From Ophiobolus disseminans (lineage: Eukaryota; Ascomycota; Dothideomycetes; Pleosporales; Phaeosphaeriaceae), in the NCBI GenBank assembly GCA_010093685.1, contig MU006233.1, positions 62,001 through 126,000 of the forward strand: a stretch of DNA of 64,000 nt, in the 5' to 3' direction. The translations under genes were made by a program, and so were the position numbers. Shown one piece after another: positions 50,680-60,820 of this stretch (position 1 is the stretch's first letter; each line of letters begins with the position of its first letter). The notes below the pieces were generated by a model, which saw only the letters and a list, made by a program, of their open reading frames with translations, did no database searches and was not told the DNA's origin.

Positions 50680-52574
50680 ATGGGGAAACGACCAATCTCT
50701 GACATTGCCGAAGGCGACGATGCAGCTGTCAAGTCTGAGCTCGCGCGCAAGAAGAGCAAGAAGGAAAAAAGTGAGAAGTCGAAGAGGTCGCCCGTGAGCG
50801 ACGCACCCGAGACCAAGGGAGACGTGCATGGAGACGGGGAAGACGAGGGGCTGTCCAAGGCCGAGCGCAGAGCGGCAAGGAAGGCCAAAAAAGAGGCCAA
50901 GGAGGCAAAGAAGTTTCGGAAGGCAGGTGCCGCCCAGGCAGAGGACGATGACGGCGCTGCGAAGGCGGCGCGAAAGGCGGAGAAGAAGAAGCTGAAGGAG
51001 GCATCGACGACGGAGAGCGCGACTGCCCCGTCGGAGCCCGTGGGCGCATACACCGAACACCAGGAGCTGGCGCGCCTACCGCAGTCAGACATTGACGCCT
51101 ACCTCGCGAAAAACACCATGGCCATCAACGACCCCAAACCCGCCGCGCGCACGCTCCGCCCCATCATCAACTTCAAGTACCTGCCCATCACCGACGAGTC
51201 GCAGCGTGCGCCCTTCGCCAGCTTCAGCGCGCCCACGCCCATCCAGGCCGCGACCTGGCCCTTCTTGCTCTCCGGCAGGGACATGGTCGGCGTGGCCGAG
51301 ACTGGTTCTGGCAAGACGCTCGCTTTCGGCGTGCCGTGCATCAAATTCATCACGTCGATGCCCAGAGATAAGCGCAAGGGCATCAAGGCCGTCATCGTCT
51401 CGCCCACACGTGAGCTGGCCGTCCAGATCTACGACCAGCTCGTCGCACTAGCGACCCCTGCTGGCCTCTCGGTAGTCTGCGTGTACGGAGGTGTGCCCAA
51501 AGACCCTCAAGTTGCCGCATGCCGCAAAGCGCATATCGTGGTTGCCACACCAGGACGTCTGAACGACCTGATTGGGGACGGCTCGGCGGATCTGAGCAAA
51601 GCCGAGTATGTCGTCCTCGACGAAGCCGATCGCATGCTTGACAAGGGCTTCGAAGAAGCAATCCGGCAGATCATCTCGCAAACCCCCAACAAGCGCCAGA
51701 CCCTCATGTTCACGGCCACCTGGCCTACTTCGGTCCGCGATCTTGCATCCACCTTTATGATTTCACCCGTTAAAATCACCATTGGCGACAATGTCTCCGG
51801 CGAGCTCCGCGCCAACGTGCGGATCAAGCAGGAGGTCGAGGTTGTGGATCCCCGCGCTAAGGAGCAGCGTCTCCTCCAGCTGCTCAAACAGTACCAATCG
51901 GGCAAGAACAAGGACGACCGCATTCTCGTATTCTGCTTGTACAAGAAGGAAGCCGTGCGCATCGAGAACTTCATACGCATGAAGGGCTTCCGTGTTGGCG
52001 GCATCCATGGTGACCTAAGTCAAGAGAAGCGCAGTGCCTCGCTTGCGGCTTTCAAGGAAGGACTGGTGCCGCTCCTCGTCGCCACGGACGTCGCAGCTCG
52101 AGGTGAGTACTGGCCCCTCTGATTTTACCCAGTCTGTGCTTCCTCATCGCCCGCCTCATGCAGTTCACAGTTCCACATACATCTCAGAATGAATACTAAC
52201 ATTGAAAGGCTTGGACATACCAGCTGTCAAGCTTGTGATCAACGTCACCTTTCCACTGACGGCGGAAGACTATGTGCATAGGATCGGTCGAACTGGCCGT
52301 GCTGGAAAGGACGGATTGGCGATCACGCTTTTTACAGAGCACGACAAGGGCCTCTCTGGATCGTGAGTGCCTCCCTACATACTTGCCCACAGCGTGGCAA
52401 GGTTGCTAATACTTTTGTAGATTAATCAACGTCCTCAAAGCTGCGAACCAACCAGTTCCGGAAGAACTGCTCAAATTTGGCACCACAGTCAAGAAGAAGG
52501 AACATGGTGCGTATGGAGCATTCTACAAAGACACGGAAAATGTAAAGGCAGCCACGAAGATCACATTCGACTAG
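50680..52574 (+). CDS. DBP3: ATP-dependent RNA helicase Dbp3 (DEAD-box, 60S ribosome biogenesis)
   Basis: Exons 50680-52102, 52209-52362 and 52421-52574 give 576 residues. ATG 50680 (MGKRPISD) is chosen over the in-frame upstream extension, which reads as leader. A basic Lys-rich N-terminus of about 130 residues suits nucleolar targeting. The core has the Q motif (FSAPTPIQ), Walker A AETGSGKT near 206-213, PTRELA, TPGR, DEAD at 314-317, the motif III variant TAT, GIHGD, ATDVAARG and HRIGRTGRAG. The end, GAFYKDTENVKAATKITFD, is the Dbp3 signature. Dbp3 acts in pre-rRNA processing in the 60S pathway. The second intron follows TC of a serine codon. Nothing is missing. Confidence 0.96.
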
Positions 52575-53696
52575 ATTCAGTCACTCACAGTAGTCATCTG
52601 CGGACTCCGGCATGTTGACGACATCTTCAGCCATATAGGTCGGCGAGCTGGCCTGCAGCATTCTGCGGCGATCTCTTGGAACTATGGACATACTCTAGCG
52701 GAGGCTTTTTCGGCATGGATCAAAAGTTTCGGCATGGATCAAAAGTTTCGGCATAGATCAAAAGTTTCGGCATAGATCGAGGCCAACAAGCTAGCTCCCA
52801 TCGTATCGGTCCACGCTAATGGATAGACTCCAAAAGGTCCATTCTCGCCATGTATTTGTAGAATGCCAAAGACGATCAATCAGCTGCATATGCAAATATC
52901 CAGATTCGAACACGCACTTTATCTGACTGCATCGCATTGACCGTACAGACCAGCACGGCCTCATGCTTGGGAAATCAATACACACGTTCAGCTTTCTCTT
53001 CACGTTTTTCACCTATCGTTAGAATTCCAAATCCCTCACATAAGCCACGTGCGCTTCTACGCAAGCCAAAACTTCATAGTCCCATGCACACCATCCTTCC
53101 CAAAGCCCACTCCGCCAGCCCGGCGACCTCCAAGTCGCCGCAGACACTCACCCCACTTAATCATCATTAGCCTACTAAACCTCCACACACCCAAACCTCC
53201 ACAGCCAGAATAGCCATTCGCAGCCTCTCACTCAGGCGAGTTGTTCCTAAGTGCATGTCCACACCGTCCCAGACTATAGGTCAACATGCGCCTTTCCCGC
53301 GTGCCAAGCGACGAGCATGCAGGTGGGGGAGGCGTGTGATTGGTGCGTAAGCTTGTCCGAACTAGGTCGGCGACTACGCTCGGCGACGTCGAGGTGGATG
53401 AAGAGGAGAACAGGAGCGGAGTGAGGTTGGGCCGCGGAGTGAGGAAGATACGTGGGCGGTAGGATGAGAAGGAAAATCTGACATGTATATAGCTGGGCCC
53501 ACGAAGTAAGGCAAGTAGTACAGCTCACAATTGGAATTCTTCTGCCTTAGCCGTCCAAGTCATAACGGCGCTTTTGTAGCATCATACACAGCATACGCTT
53601 AAGCCTAAAGCTGCCACCTGTTCCTCTTCGCTGCCCGTTTACTACCAAGAGACGTCCAGTCAACATCCACACCCACAGCCGCAACATCAAATCAAC
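52575..53696. other. Intergenic region with a 19-bp tandem repeat
   Basis: About 1.1 kb lies between DBP3 and the small cysteine-rich gene. It carries the tandem repeat at 52708-52779 and otherwise no supported gene. Open frames on both strands are short, with no domain or splice pattern. Confidence 0.5.
52708..52779. repeat. Tandem repeat, 19-bp unit, nearly four copies
   Basis: The unit TTTCGGCATGGATCAAAAG begins at 52708, 52727, 52746 and 52765. The third and fourth copies have CATAGATC instead of CATGGATC and the fourth is incomplete. It lies about 130 bases past the DBP3 stop, possibly in its 3' UTR. It looks like a minisatellite. Confidence 0.9.
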
Positions 53697-53922
53697 ATGT
53701 GCAAAAAGGCTGCCTGCGACTCATGCCGTACGTTTCCTCTTTACATCGACTTTCAACTTCAGCAACTGAACTTTTGTAGACAAAACCACCTGGTGGGGCT
53801 GCGGCAAGCACATCACCGGCGTCATGTCCAACGTTCCCTCGGAGCAATGGTGCACATGTGGACCCCGAATCGAACAAGAAGGAAACAAGTACCCGCCGAT
53901 GGGGACGTTGGCGTCGGCGTGA
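53697..53922 (+). CDS. Small conserved cysteine-rich protein, 57 aa
   Basis: Exons 53697-53727 and 53780-53922 are separated by a 52-base intron with a GTACGT donor and a TTTTGTAG acceptor. The joined protein starts MCKKAACDSCHKTTWWGCGKH, with later WCTCGP and a YPPM near the end. Six cysteines (2, 7, 10, 18, 35, 37) and two histidines in 57 residues suggest a small metal-binding fold. I recall short fungal and bacterial proteins with the same C-x-x-C, TTW-GCG-H and W-C-C pattern, but none with a known function. The ATG is preceded by a good context (ATCAACATG). An intron in so short a frame that restores this pattern argues that it is real. Homology is from recollection, not a search. Confidence 0.72.
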
Positions 53923-55502
53923 CTCCCGGCATTCATGAGGGGAAGATGAAGGGGAGTAAGCTGAGAATACAACGGACGATTCAGGGGATGAGGATGGAAG
54001 CATGGGCATTGAGCATGGGCATTGGGAGTTACTTTCGACATGACGAATTACATGACCACGGAAGGCGATGTACGATACGGCGTTTGGAGATTATACATAT
54101 TGCTTTCTCCGTACCCATCTTGCTTGCTCACAGACGTGAATGTTCTGGCGTGGCAACCACGGTTGAAACTTGGTTGTCGCGTAAAACGCTTCTAGAAGTC
54201 TCAGGTGCTTCGACGATGAAACCCGGGATACCCATGCAAGCTCGCGGTTTCCAACTGCAGAACTTGGGCCTGTGGCGCGCAGAAGTGTGATGGGGCAATG
54301 GCCGGTAGGTGTCGAGATGGGGCAGCCAGTGACTTGGGTGCAGCTGCCCTGTGATAGCTCCGCTAAGTATAGACGTTGCAAAGCTGGAACCGGCCCCTGG
54401 GGTTTCGTCTGAGGCGGGTCTTGTGCATATAGCAGAGATGACAGGAGAGCTGCTGCACAGCGAGTCACCGCAGAAGTCACACCAATGGGCGCGGCGTAAG
54501 AGCTCTCGACCCAAGCCAGACCATTGTTCCGGCGGCTAGGGGCGAGCGCGGGTTGCGGGCACCAGACAAGCGCAGCAGCAGGTGTGGGTGGTATAACTGC
54601 GCGCGTAAGCCTCTGCTTCGCTGTTCTCTCCTGCTCAGTCCCGAGCTGTCACTGATTCTGAGTCGTGTTGTCTGTCGTGTTGTGCCCTGGCCGTTGTCGA
54701 CCAGCAGCTGCCTTCCGTGCCCCACCATCCCACCACTACCTACCTCTTGTACCTGCGCAACAGTGACCGACCCACGCAACATCAACACCACCACCACCAC
54801 CACCACCGCGCCTTCCCCCACACCACGCACTCGCCTCGAACGGAAGGAGTGTCCCTCGCGGTTGACAGGCACGCTAGTCTTGGTGCGCCGCCCCGCTCCT
54901 CGCAGACAATCACTCCACAGACGCAGACCCTGAGCGGACCCTGCCCCTCGTTTGGTTCCACCCTCATCCTTACTCCCCGACACCGTCACCGTACGCCTTT
55001 GCTCGTCCTGCGCGCATCACACACTGCTCGAAGCTCGCACGGACAGTCGCTGTTCCGTGAAGCGCCTCAAGCGCGACAAGCACGTGGGCCAGCCTCACGC
55101 CCGGGACCTGAGACTGCATCTGCTCCTCTACACGTGCGCTCCGGGCCAATCGAGAGACACATCCGCTCGAACAACCGGTACGTACGCAGCTACTCTTCTT
55201 GCGGCTTGGGCGGCGACGCACGCAGAAGCCGCCCTTTGTCCACGCACCGCCTTCATTGACGGCTTGCGAGTATCCCTTACCCACGCGCCACAAAGAATTG
55301 AACATCGGGGCTGAGTCGAGCAACGTGAAGCTCTGCTGTTTCACCATTGCTTCTTTCAGGCCAGCGCCAAACGCCCCAGGCACGCTGTATATCTGGCCCT
55401 ACTGACGCATTTGCTCCCACAGTCGCAAGCCAACGCTGAGCAGCGGCTCCCTTCGACCCACCAAATCGCGCAGCCGCGCCCAAAGCCACAACAACCGCCA
55501 CC
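53923..55502. other. Intergenic region and probable 5' leader of the MAP kinase gene
   Basis: About 1.6 kb with no gene I can support. From about 54600 the plus strand turns C/T- and CA-rich, as in long fungal promoters and leaders. A (CAC)n run lies near 54786-54808. Several minus-strand and plus-strand frames of 60-180 codons are low-complexity shadows of this composition. Short upstream ORFs in the MAP kinase leader are possible but not demonstrated. Confidence 0.5.
54786..54808. repeat. (CAC)n microsatellite
   Basis: About seven to eight consecutive CAC triplets in the region upstream of the MAP kinase gene. They are likely length-variable. Confidence 0.85.
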
Positions 55503-56713
55503 ATGCCTCCAGCAGGGAGCGGCAGCTCCAGAAAGATCTCGTTCAATGTGTCCGAGCAGTACGATATCCAGGACGTGGTCGGAGAAGGCGCCTACGGCGT
55601 CGTCTGGTACGTCAAGCTGTCACTAACCCTGCCAGACGGCCGTTGACCAAGGACAGCTCCGCACTGCACAAGCCATCCGGCCAAAAGGTGGCCATCAAGA
55701 AGATCACGCCGTTCGACCACTCCATGTTCTGTCTGAGGACACTGCGTGAGATGAAGCTGTTGAGATACTTCAACCACGAGAACATCATCTCGATCCTCGA
55801 CATCCAGAAGCCCCGCAACTACGAGACCTTCACCGAGGTGTACCTCATCCAGGTGCGTGCGCTTGGCTCTGGACTACCGTGACTTAGCTAACGCTGCCAA
55901 GGAACTCATGGAGACTGATATGCATCGCGTCATCCGTACCCAGGAGCTCTCCGACGACCATTGCCAGTACTTCATCTACCAGACCCTTCGCGCCTTGAAG
56001 GCGATGCACTCTGCAAACGTCCTCCACCGAGACCTCAAGCCGTCCAACTTGCTTCTCAACGCCAATTGCGATCTGAAAGTCTGCGACTTTGGCCTCGCCC
56101 GATCGGCTGCTTCAACCGAGGACAACTCGGGCTTCATGACGGAATACGTTGCCACGCGTTGGTACCGCGCGCCAGAGATCATGTTGACGTTCAAGGAGTA
56201 CACCAAGGCAATCGACGTGTGGAGTGTGGGTTGCATTCTAGCCGAAATGCTGAGCGGCAAGCCTCTCTTCCCAGGTAAGGACTACCACCACCAGTTGACA
56301 CTCATTCTCGATGTTCTTGGAACGCCGACCATGGAGGATTACTACGGCATCAAGTCTCGCCGTGCTCGCGAGTACATCCGTTCGCTGCCTTTCAAGAAGA
56401 AGATTCCGTGGAAGGCCATGTTCCCCAAAACAAACGACCTTGCGCTGGACCTTCTTGAGCGATTACTCGCTTTCAACCCTGTCAAGCGCATTAATGTTGA
56501 GGATGCTCTCAAGCACCCGTACCTCGAGCCATACCACGACCCCGATGACGAGCCAACCGCCGACCCGATTCCAGAGGAGTTCTTCGATTTTGACAAGAAC
56601 AAGGATAATTTGACCAAGGAGCAGCTGAAGCGTGAGTACTATTACTGTCGTGCGTGATTGGACATGAACTAATAAGCACTGCAGTTCTCATTTTCCAGGA
56701 GATCATGCGATAG
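55503..56713 (+). CDS. PMK1: Fus3/Kss1-type MAP kinase (PMK1/FMK1/CHK1 orthologue)
   Basis: Exons 55503-55606, 55657-55852, 55902-56631 and 56685-56713 give 352 residues, the usual family length. Introns are 50, 49 and 53 bases, all GT..AG. The glycine loop GEGAYG, VAIKK, HRDLKPSN, DFGLA and the activation motif T180-E181-Y182 are intact. The region after the catalytic core includes the common docking site (DPDDEP). The last exon is only nine codons plus stop and ends LLIFQEIMR. In filamentous fungi this kinase acts downstream of the Ste11-Ste7 module and the Ste50 adaptor and controls hyphal fusion, conidiation and, in pathogens, appressorium formation and invasive growth. That role is family knowledge; the sequence shows only that the kinase should be active. 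Confidence 0.97.
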
Positions 56714-57005
56714 GCGTTGATGATGCCAAGCGGTGCGAAAATACAAGCGATACCACAATGTGATTGAAAACATGGCTCAAATTGCGTGGTGCAAATCTGA
56801 GCTCGCGCCATATAACGGAGGCACGCCATCTCCGCCGGCTTATAAAAGACGTCGCCAACAGCGGGCGCCTGCAGTAGCATTATCAGAAAGAGACGGACTC
56901 CAGACCCGCCATTACAGATTTTCATACAGCCAACGTGCGAATAGGAATGCAATGCTCTCGTCTGCGTCTAGTCCAGCATGTCTTTTCCCTGTTCTTCTCA
57001 TATAG

Positions 57006-58196
57006 TCACCACACTGTCTGACGCCGCGCATCGCTGACACTTGCCACGTCCGCCCAATCTACCCTCTGCACACCCGCTCTGTCGGCTTCCTCAGGCCCTA
57101 CGCCCATATCTGTCGTATTTCCCGTGCTGTGTCTATCCCACATCACCCCTCTAAAATCCTCTGCTCTCACATTAGCTTCTTCACCCATACTCTCAGGCAC
57201 CACACCAGATACACCGCTCTTCCATGTCGGACCCGATGGTAGCACGCTTGTCGGCACCACGCTGCCGGGCCTCGTCCAGTCGTAACTTTTACGCTGCGTC
57301 TCGTACTTGTGTATCGGTGCCATTTCAGGTTCTGGGATGGTGGCCAGGTACGAGAAGCGCCGGTCTGAACGTGCGGTTGAGCCGCGCCGGGCCGCATCAG
57401 TCCACCACCGCTTGTCACCATGCACTTGTGTCAGTGGAGCAGAAGATCGGCGCGAGTTGACAAACGCCGAGGGAAGGCTGTGGACACTAGATTGGCGGCG
57501 GTGCTGGATGTGCAAGGACGATGAGGATGCGACGGAGGATGCTGGAGGAGAAGGAGCGTAGTGCGAGAGCGATGCACTTCTCGAGTGCGGCGACGGAGAT
57601 CGTGACCGTTGTCGAGGTTCGTAGTGCACTTGGGACAAGTCTTCGCCCCAGTTATGCTGTTCATTTGCGCATGGTGTAGTACCCAGGTCCTCACGCAGAC
57701 TAAGTTGCGATATACTCGTCCCCCTTTCATCTGTCTTCGTTCCCGACGTACTCACGCTGCCCCGTAAGGTCGACCCGCTCTTCGACCACAGACTGTTCAT
57801 GCGGAATCCCACGTTCACATTTGGAGGTCTGTTCCCCACGCTGCCGTATCGCCGGATGTTATCTCGACGGTCGAGTTCCAGCTGCCGCTCGAGGTCTGCT
57901 TGTCTTTTGTGCTTGATGTGCAAGTAGAGGTAATACAATGCGACGGAAAAGATGAGCACGACGATGATGCCGAGGGCGATAGCGGAGTCGCGGTCGACGT
58001 GGGAGAGGGTAGCTGGAGTGGGCAGGGGTTCGGTTTGGCTAGCGGCGGTAACGGCTGGTGCTGGTGTAGAAGTAGAGTCGGTGGACGACGTAGAGGCAAA
58101 TCGATGGTGTTGGCCTTTTAAGGAGATGGAGATGGGCACAACTGAAACGATGGTTGACTTTCTGGGCTGCATGGCGACGATGGGCGACAGGCGCAT
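57006..58196 (-). CDS. Single-pass membrane protein of unknown function, Ser/Arg-rich cytosolic tail
   Basis: One exon of 396 residues. Residues 33-70 are Ser/Thr/Pro-rich, then one strong transmembrane helix at about 72-93 (ALGIIVVLIFSVALYYLYL), followed by HIKHKRQ, which suggests an external N-terminus and a cytosolic tail of 300 residues. The tail has RRxS-like sites, RSRSPSPHSRS and many Ser/Pro pairs, so it is probably phosphorylated and disordered. No signal peptide precedes the helix, and no domain is recognised. The Ser/Thr stretch followed by one helix is reminiscent of small fungal WSC- or Mid2-like sensors, but the cysteine-rich head is absent. A second in-frame Met at residue 9 is a possible start. 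It converges on the MAP kinase gene, 292 bases apart. Confidence 0.6.
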   Translation of the reverse strand: MRLSPIVAMQPRKSTIVSVVPISISLKGQHHRFASTSSTDSTSTPAPAVTAASQTEPLPTPATLSHVDRDSAIALGIIVVLIFSVALYYLYLHIKHKRQADLERQLELDRRDNIRRYGSVGNRPPNVNVGFRMNSLWSKSGSTLRGSVSTSGTKTDERGTSISQLSLREDLGTTPCANEQHNWGEDLSQVHYEPRQRSRSPSPHSRSASLSHYAPSPPASSVASSSSLHIQHRRQSSVHSLPSAFVNSRRSSAPLTQVHGDKRWWTDAARRGSTARSDRRFSYLATIPEPEMAPIHKYETQRKSYDWTRPGSVVPTSVLPSGPTWKSGVSGVVPESMGEEANVRAEDFRGVMWDRHSTGNTTDMGVGPEEADRAGVQRVDWADVASVSDARRQTVW

Positions 58197-58565
58197 GCGG
58201 AAGGACGCCAGAAGATTGAGACGGGTAGACGCTGGGTTTATTGGATGCTTGAAACGGTTGGTACAGTGATATCATGCTCAAGTGCTGGCGCTAGGGTAAC
58301 GTTGTGTCGGGCTCCTGGTTTCTTCGGTAGCGTGCCAGACTTGGACCGAGGGGTTGTGAGAGACATGCGTGAAGTCGTTGAGACACTGACAGTGGGGAGC
58401 AGAGAGCGGTGAATAGTTGAGTCGGCGGAGATACAATTGCATACAAACTCCGGCCAATGCGTGTGTGATGCGTGTAGAGTGGTGTCCCTCTTTGTTTCTT
58501 ACACTTCACGATGTTCTTCGCATACACAGACATCGTACAACGAGATGCATCCCCTTGCTCGGGCC
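58197..58565. other. Intergenic region between two minus-strand genes
   Basis: These 369 bases hold the promoter of the single-pass membrane protein gene and the 3' end of the ERV1 transcript. No motif or gene is recognised. Confidence 0.4.
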
Positions 58566-59199
58566 TCAAGGATCGCACCTGCCGTCCTTCCAGCCCGTCC
58601 TCCACCGCTCCTCCCACCTTGTGCAATCAAAGCTCTCCTTGCCCAACTTCTCGTTGACGGCATTGTGCGCCTCGCACATCCACGTGCCAAACTCGCTCCT
58701 GCTGCTCACCCTCGGCGTGTTCTTGGCCATCCACGTCTGGAAGTCTTCGGCGCAGACCCAGCACGGGTACAGCTTGCCGAATGCGGAGAGGAACGACGTG
58801 GTCTCGGACTGCAGTTGCGGGGTGGGTCGTGTGGGGTAGGCGGCGGTGATGGAGTGCAGGAGCGTCCAGGACGAGCGCCCAAGGGCTTCGACGTCGGGCG
58901 GGCAGTCGGCAGGCAGGGTTGCGGTGGTCGTGGATGCGCGGGGAGCGGTGGTGATGTCGGCGGGCTGGGTGGCCGCTTGCTTGGGCTTCCCGCCCGTCAT
59001 GGCAAACCACGAGGCGACATCGGTGCACGTACGACATCTGTGGGCATGTGGCAGCGTGAGCCATGGTGGTGGGCGTGTATTCGAAGAGTGGTACTCACGG
59101 CTTGCCATCAGGACCCAGCACAACACCTTTCGGCAGCTTCTTGGGCACAACCTGCTCCTGATCCTGCTTTTCGGTCGCGTCTACCTGTGCTGGCGCCAT
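58566..59199 (-). CDS. ERV1: FAD-linked sulfhydryl oxidase Erv1/ALR
   Basis: Exons 59199-59099 and 59037-58566 give 190 residues; the 61-base intron falls within the proline codon before CRTC. The N-terminal shuttle disulfide is Cys35-x-x-Cys38 in GPDGKPCRTC. The FAD domain has GRSSWTLLHS, the active-site pair Cys126-x-x-Cys129 in YPCWVC, and WMCEAHNAVNEKLGK with the FAD-binding C-x3-N-x2-N pattern, ending WRTGWKDG. The enzyme reoxidises Mia40 in the mitochondrial intermembrane space and passes electrons to cytochrome c. No cleavable presequence is seen, as expected for this pathway. An Ala/Thr/Pro-rich linker of about 45 residues joins the shuttle and the core. Confidence 0.95.
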
Positions 59200-59583
59200 C
59201 TTGCGCTCCCAGACTTGCTGTGACGTGAATGTGACGTGACATGCTGGGCCATGAAGACGACCGTGATTTCAAAGCTCGCGGGCAGGCCCACGTCCGTGCT
59301 AGGCCTCGGAACATCTGCGGAAGGGATGACCCATGCACCGTCACCTCCACGTCTCTGGACATCCGAGACGACGAGCTATTGAGAGAGAGAGACAGAGGTG
59401 TTTTACTATCATAATAGGCCAGAAGACATTAATGCTTTCGAAGCAGGCTTGATCGTACTGTTGCTCCTGAACTCGGCATGGCTCTAATGCCCACCTACAT
59501 GAAGACGATACACGCCCCTCAATTCTCCTCATCGTCCCGATTCACGAGGAACTTTACATCCCCCGGAAAGTGAATATCAACCC
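59200..59583. promoter_or_regulatory. Divergent promoter between ERV1 and the PQ-loop gene
   Basis: Start codons point away from each other across 384 bases. A GAGA run lies near 59380-59393. No specific factor site is claimed. Confidence 0.5.
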
Positions 59584-60514
59584 ATGGACATTCCGGTAGC
59601 AGCCAATGTCCTCGGCACTCTGGGTGCCGTCTGCTGGTCCATACAGGTACCCATCCCATCGCCAGCTGTCCACACACGCAAACAGCTAAACAATCCAACG
59701 CAGCTCATACCCCAGATTGTCATCAACTACCGACGCCACAATGCTGTTGGGCTCCAGCCCACCATGATGATGCTGTGGGCGTGGGCGGGCGTGCCCTTGG
59801 GCGTGTACAACATTGCCGAGGGGTTCAACGTCGCTCTCCGGATACAGCCGCAGATCTTGACACTGTTGAGCTTGGTGACTTGGATCCAATGCTTCTACTA
59901 TGAACGAGTGATGAGCCCTAAAAAAGTGAACGAGGCGCCCAAGAAGCTGATACTGGCAGAACTGGTCGGTCATCCGCTCCCTCGCTGTCGTAGTCCCTGT
60001 TGCATGTATCATGGGCGCCGTCCAAGCTGCCCTCACCATAGGCGTTGGTCATGCAAAGGACAGGAACATGGACTGGCCCGCAATTCTCATGGCCGTAGCA
60101 GCAGCCGTCTTACTCGCAGCTGGGGTCGGCAGGCATTACATAGACGTATACGTCCACCGCACCGTCCGGGGTATCTCCTTCATCTTCGTTGGAATCGACG
60201 CATTGGGCGACGTCTTCTCCCTGATGTCTGTCGTGTTCCAGCCCACCTTGGACGTACTAGGCATGGCCATCTACGGCACCGAACTTGTGCTCTGGATTGG
60301 TATTTTCGTGTGTGGCGCACACTACAACCTTGTTCCGTGGCTCAGAGGGAAGCGCGAAAGCACGGCTGCTGTAGCGGAAGGAGTTGAAGGACGAGGAGGC
60401 GCGGCGGTTGCGTCTGGCATTGCACTGCACGATGCGCCCTCGAGCACCTCGGTGTTCAGGACGCCGTCAGGGGAGTTTGAGGCGATGCGCCGCGGTGTGA
60501 ATAGAAGGAGCTGA
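59584..60514 (+). CDS. PQ-loop repeat membrane protein, seven-helix type
   Basis: Exons 59584-59646, 59704-59907 and 59960-60514 give 273 residues. The frame also stays open through the second intron, but then ends in Arg/Pro/Cys-rich nonsense. Splicing GTGATG..GGCAG gives CFYYER-NWSVIRSLAVVV, which restores a membrane helix and the rest of the family pattern. The first PQ motif is LIPQIVINYRR right after exon 1. The second half has YVHRTVRGISFIFVGIDALGD, with FQP in place of a strict PQ. Hydrophobic segments number about seven. PQ-loop proteins include lysosomal/vacuolar amino acid exporters and MPDU1-like proteins; the substrate here is unknown. The C-terminus is a short Ser/Gly-rich tail. 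Confidence 0.85.
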
Positions 60515-60820
60515 GCTGAGCGCACTGTGTTTGCTTGCGACCGCCTTTGCTGCTCGTCTGGTTGTCTGCTTGCCTCAGTCTTGCTTCATTCATCTCAAGC
60601 GCATTACCAATTCCCACGTGGCTCTCGCTGGCCACTGCTCCCCAGCTCCAGCTATCACATCGGGCAGGCGCACCACCACCATCTTTTTCTCCACACTTCT
60701 CCCCGCGCGATTGTAAGCAGCGTCACTGTAACCACCCCTACCCGCACACCCACACCCACACCCACATACCACCCACCCACCCACCCACCCACTTCTACTC
60801 CGCTCGCACGCCGTCCGGCC
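60515..60820. other. Intergenic/5' leader with (ACCC)n-type microsatellite
   Basis: Near 60741-60792 the plus strand is a run of CACACCC and CACCC repeats, just before the start codon at 60821, so it is probably in the leader of the next gene. The downstream frame stays open through it back to 60527, but that part reads as low-complexity Thr/Pro. Confidence 0.7.

Noticed and set aside
51700..51720. Motif III of DBP3 reading TAT instead of SAT as a defect
   Set aside because: The variant FTATWP is, to my knowledge, normal for Dbp3 orthologues.
54091..54989. Minus-strand frames of 128-170 codons upstream of the MAP kinase
   Set aside because: They are low-complexity shadows of the CA- and CT-rich leader, with runs of Val from the CAC repeat.
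59908..60387. Unspliced continuation of the PQ-loop frame to 60387
   Set aside because: The translation turns Cys/Arg/Pro-rich and loses membrane helices. Splicing 59908-59959 recovers the second half of the family.
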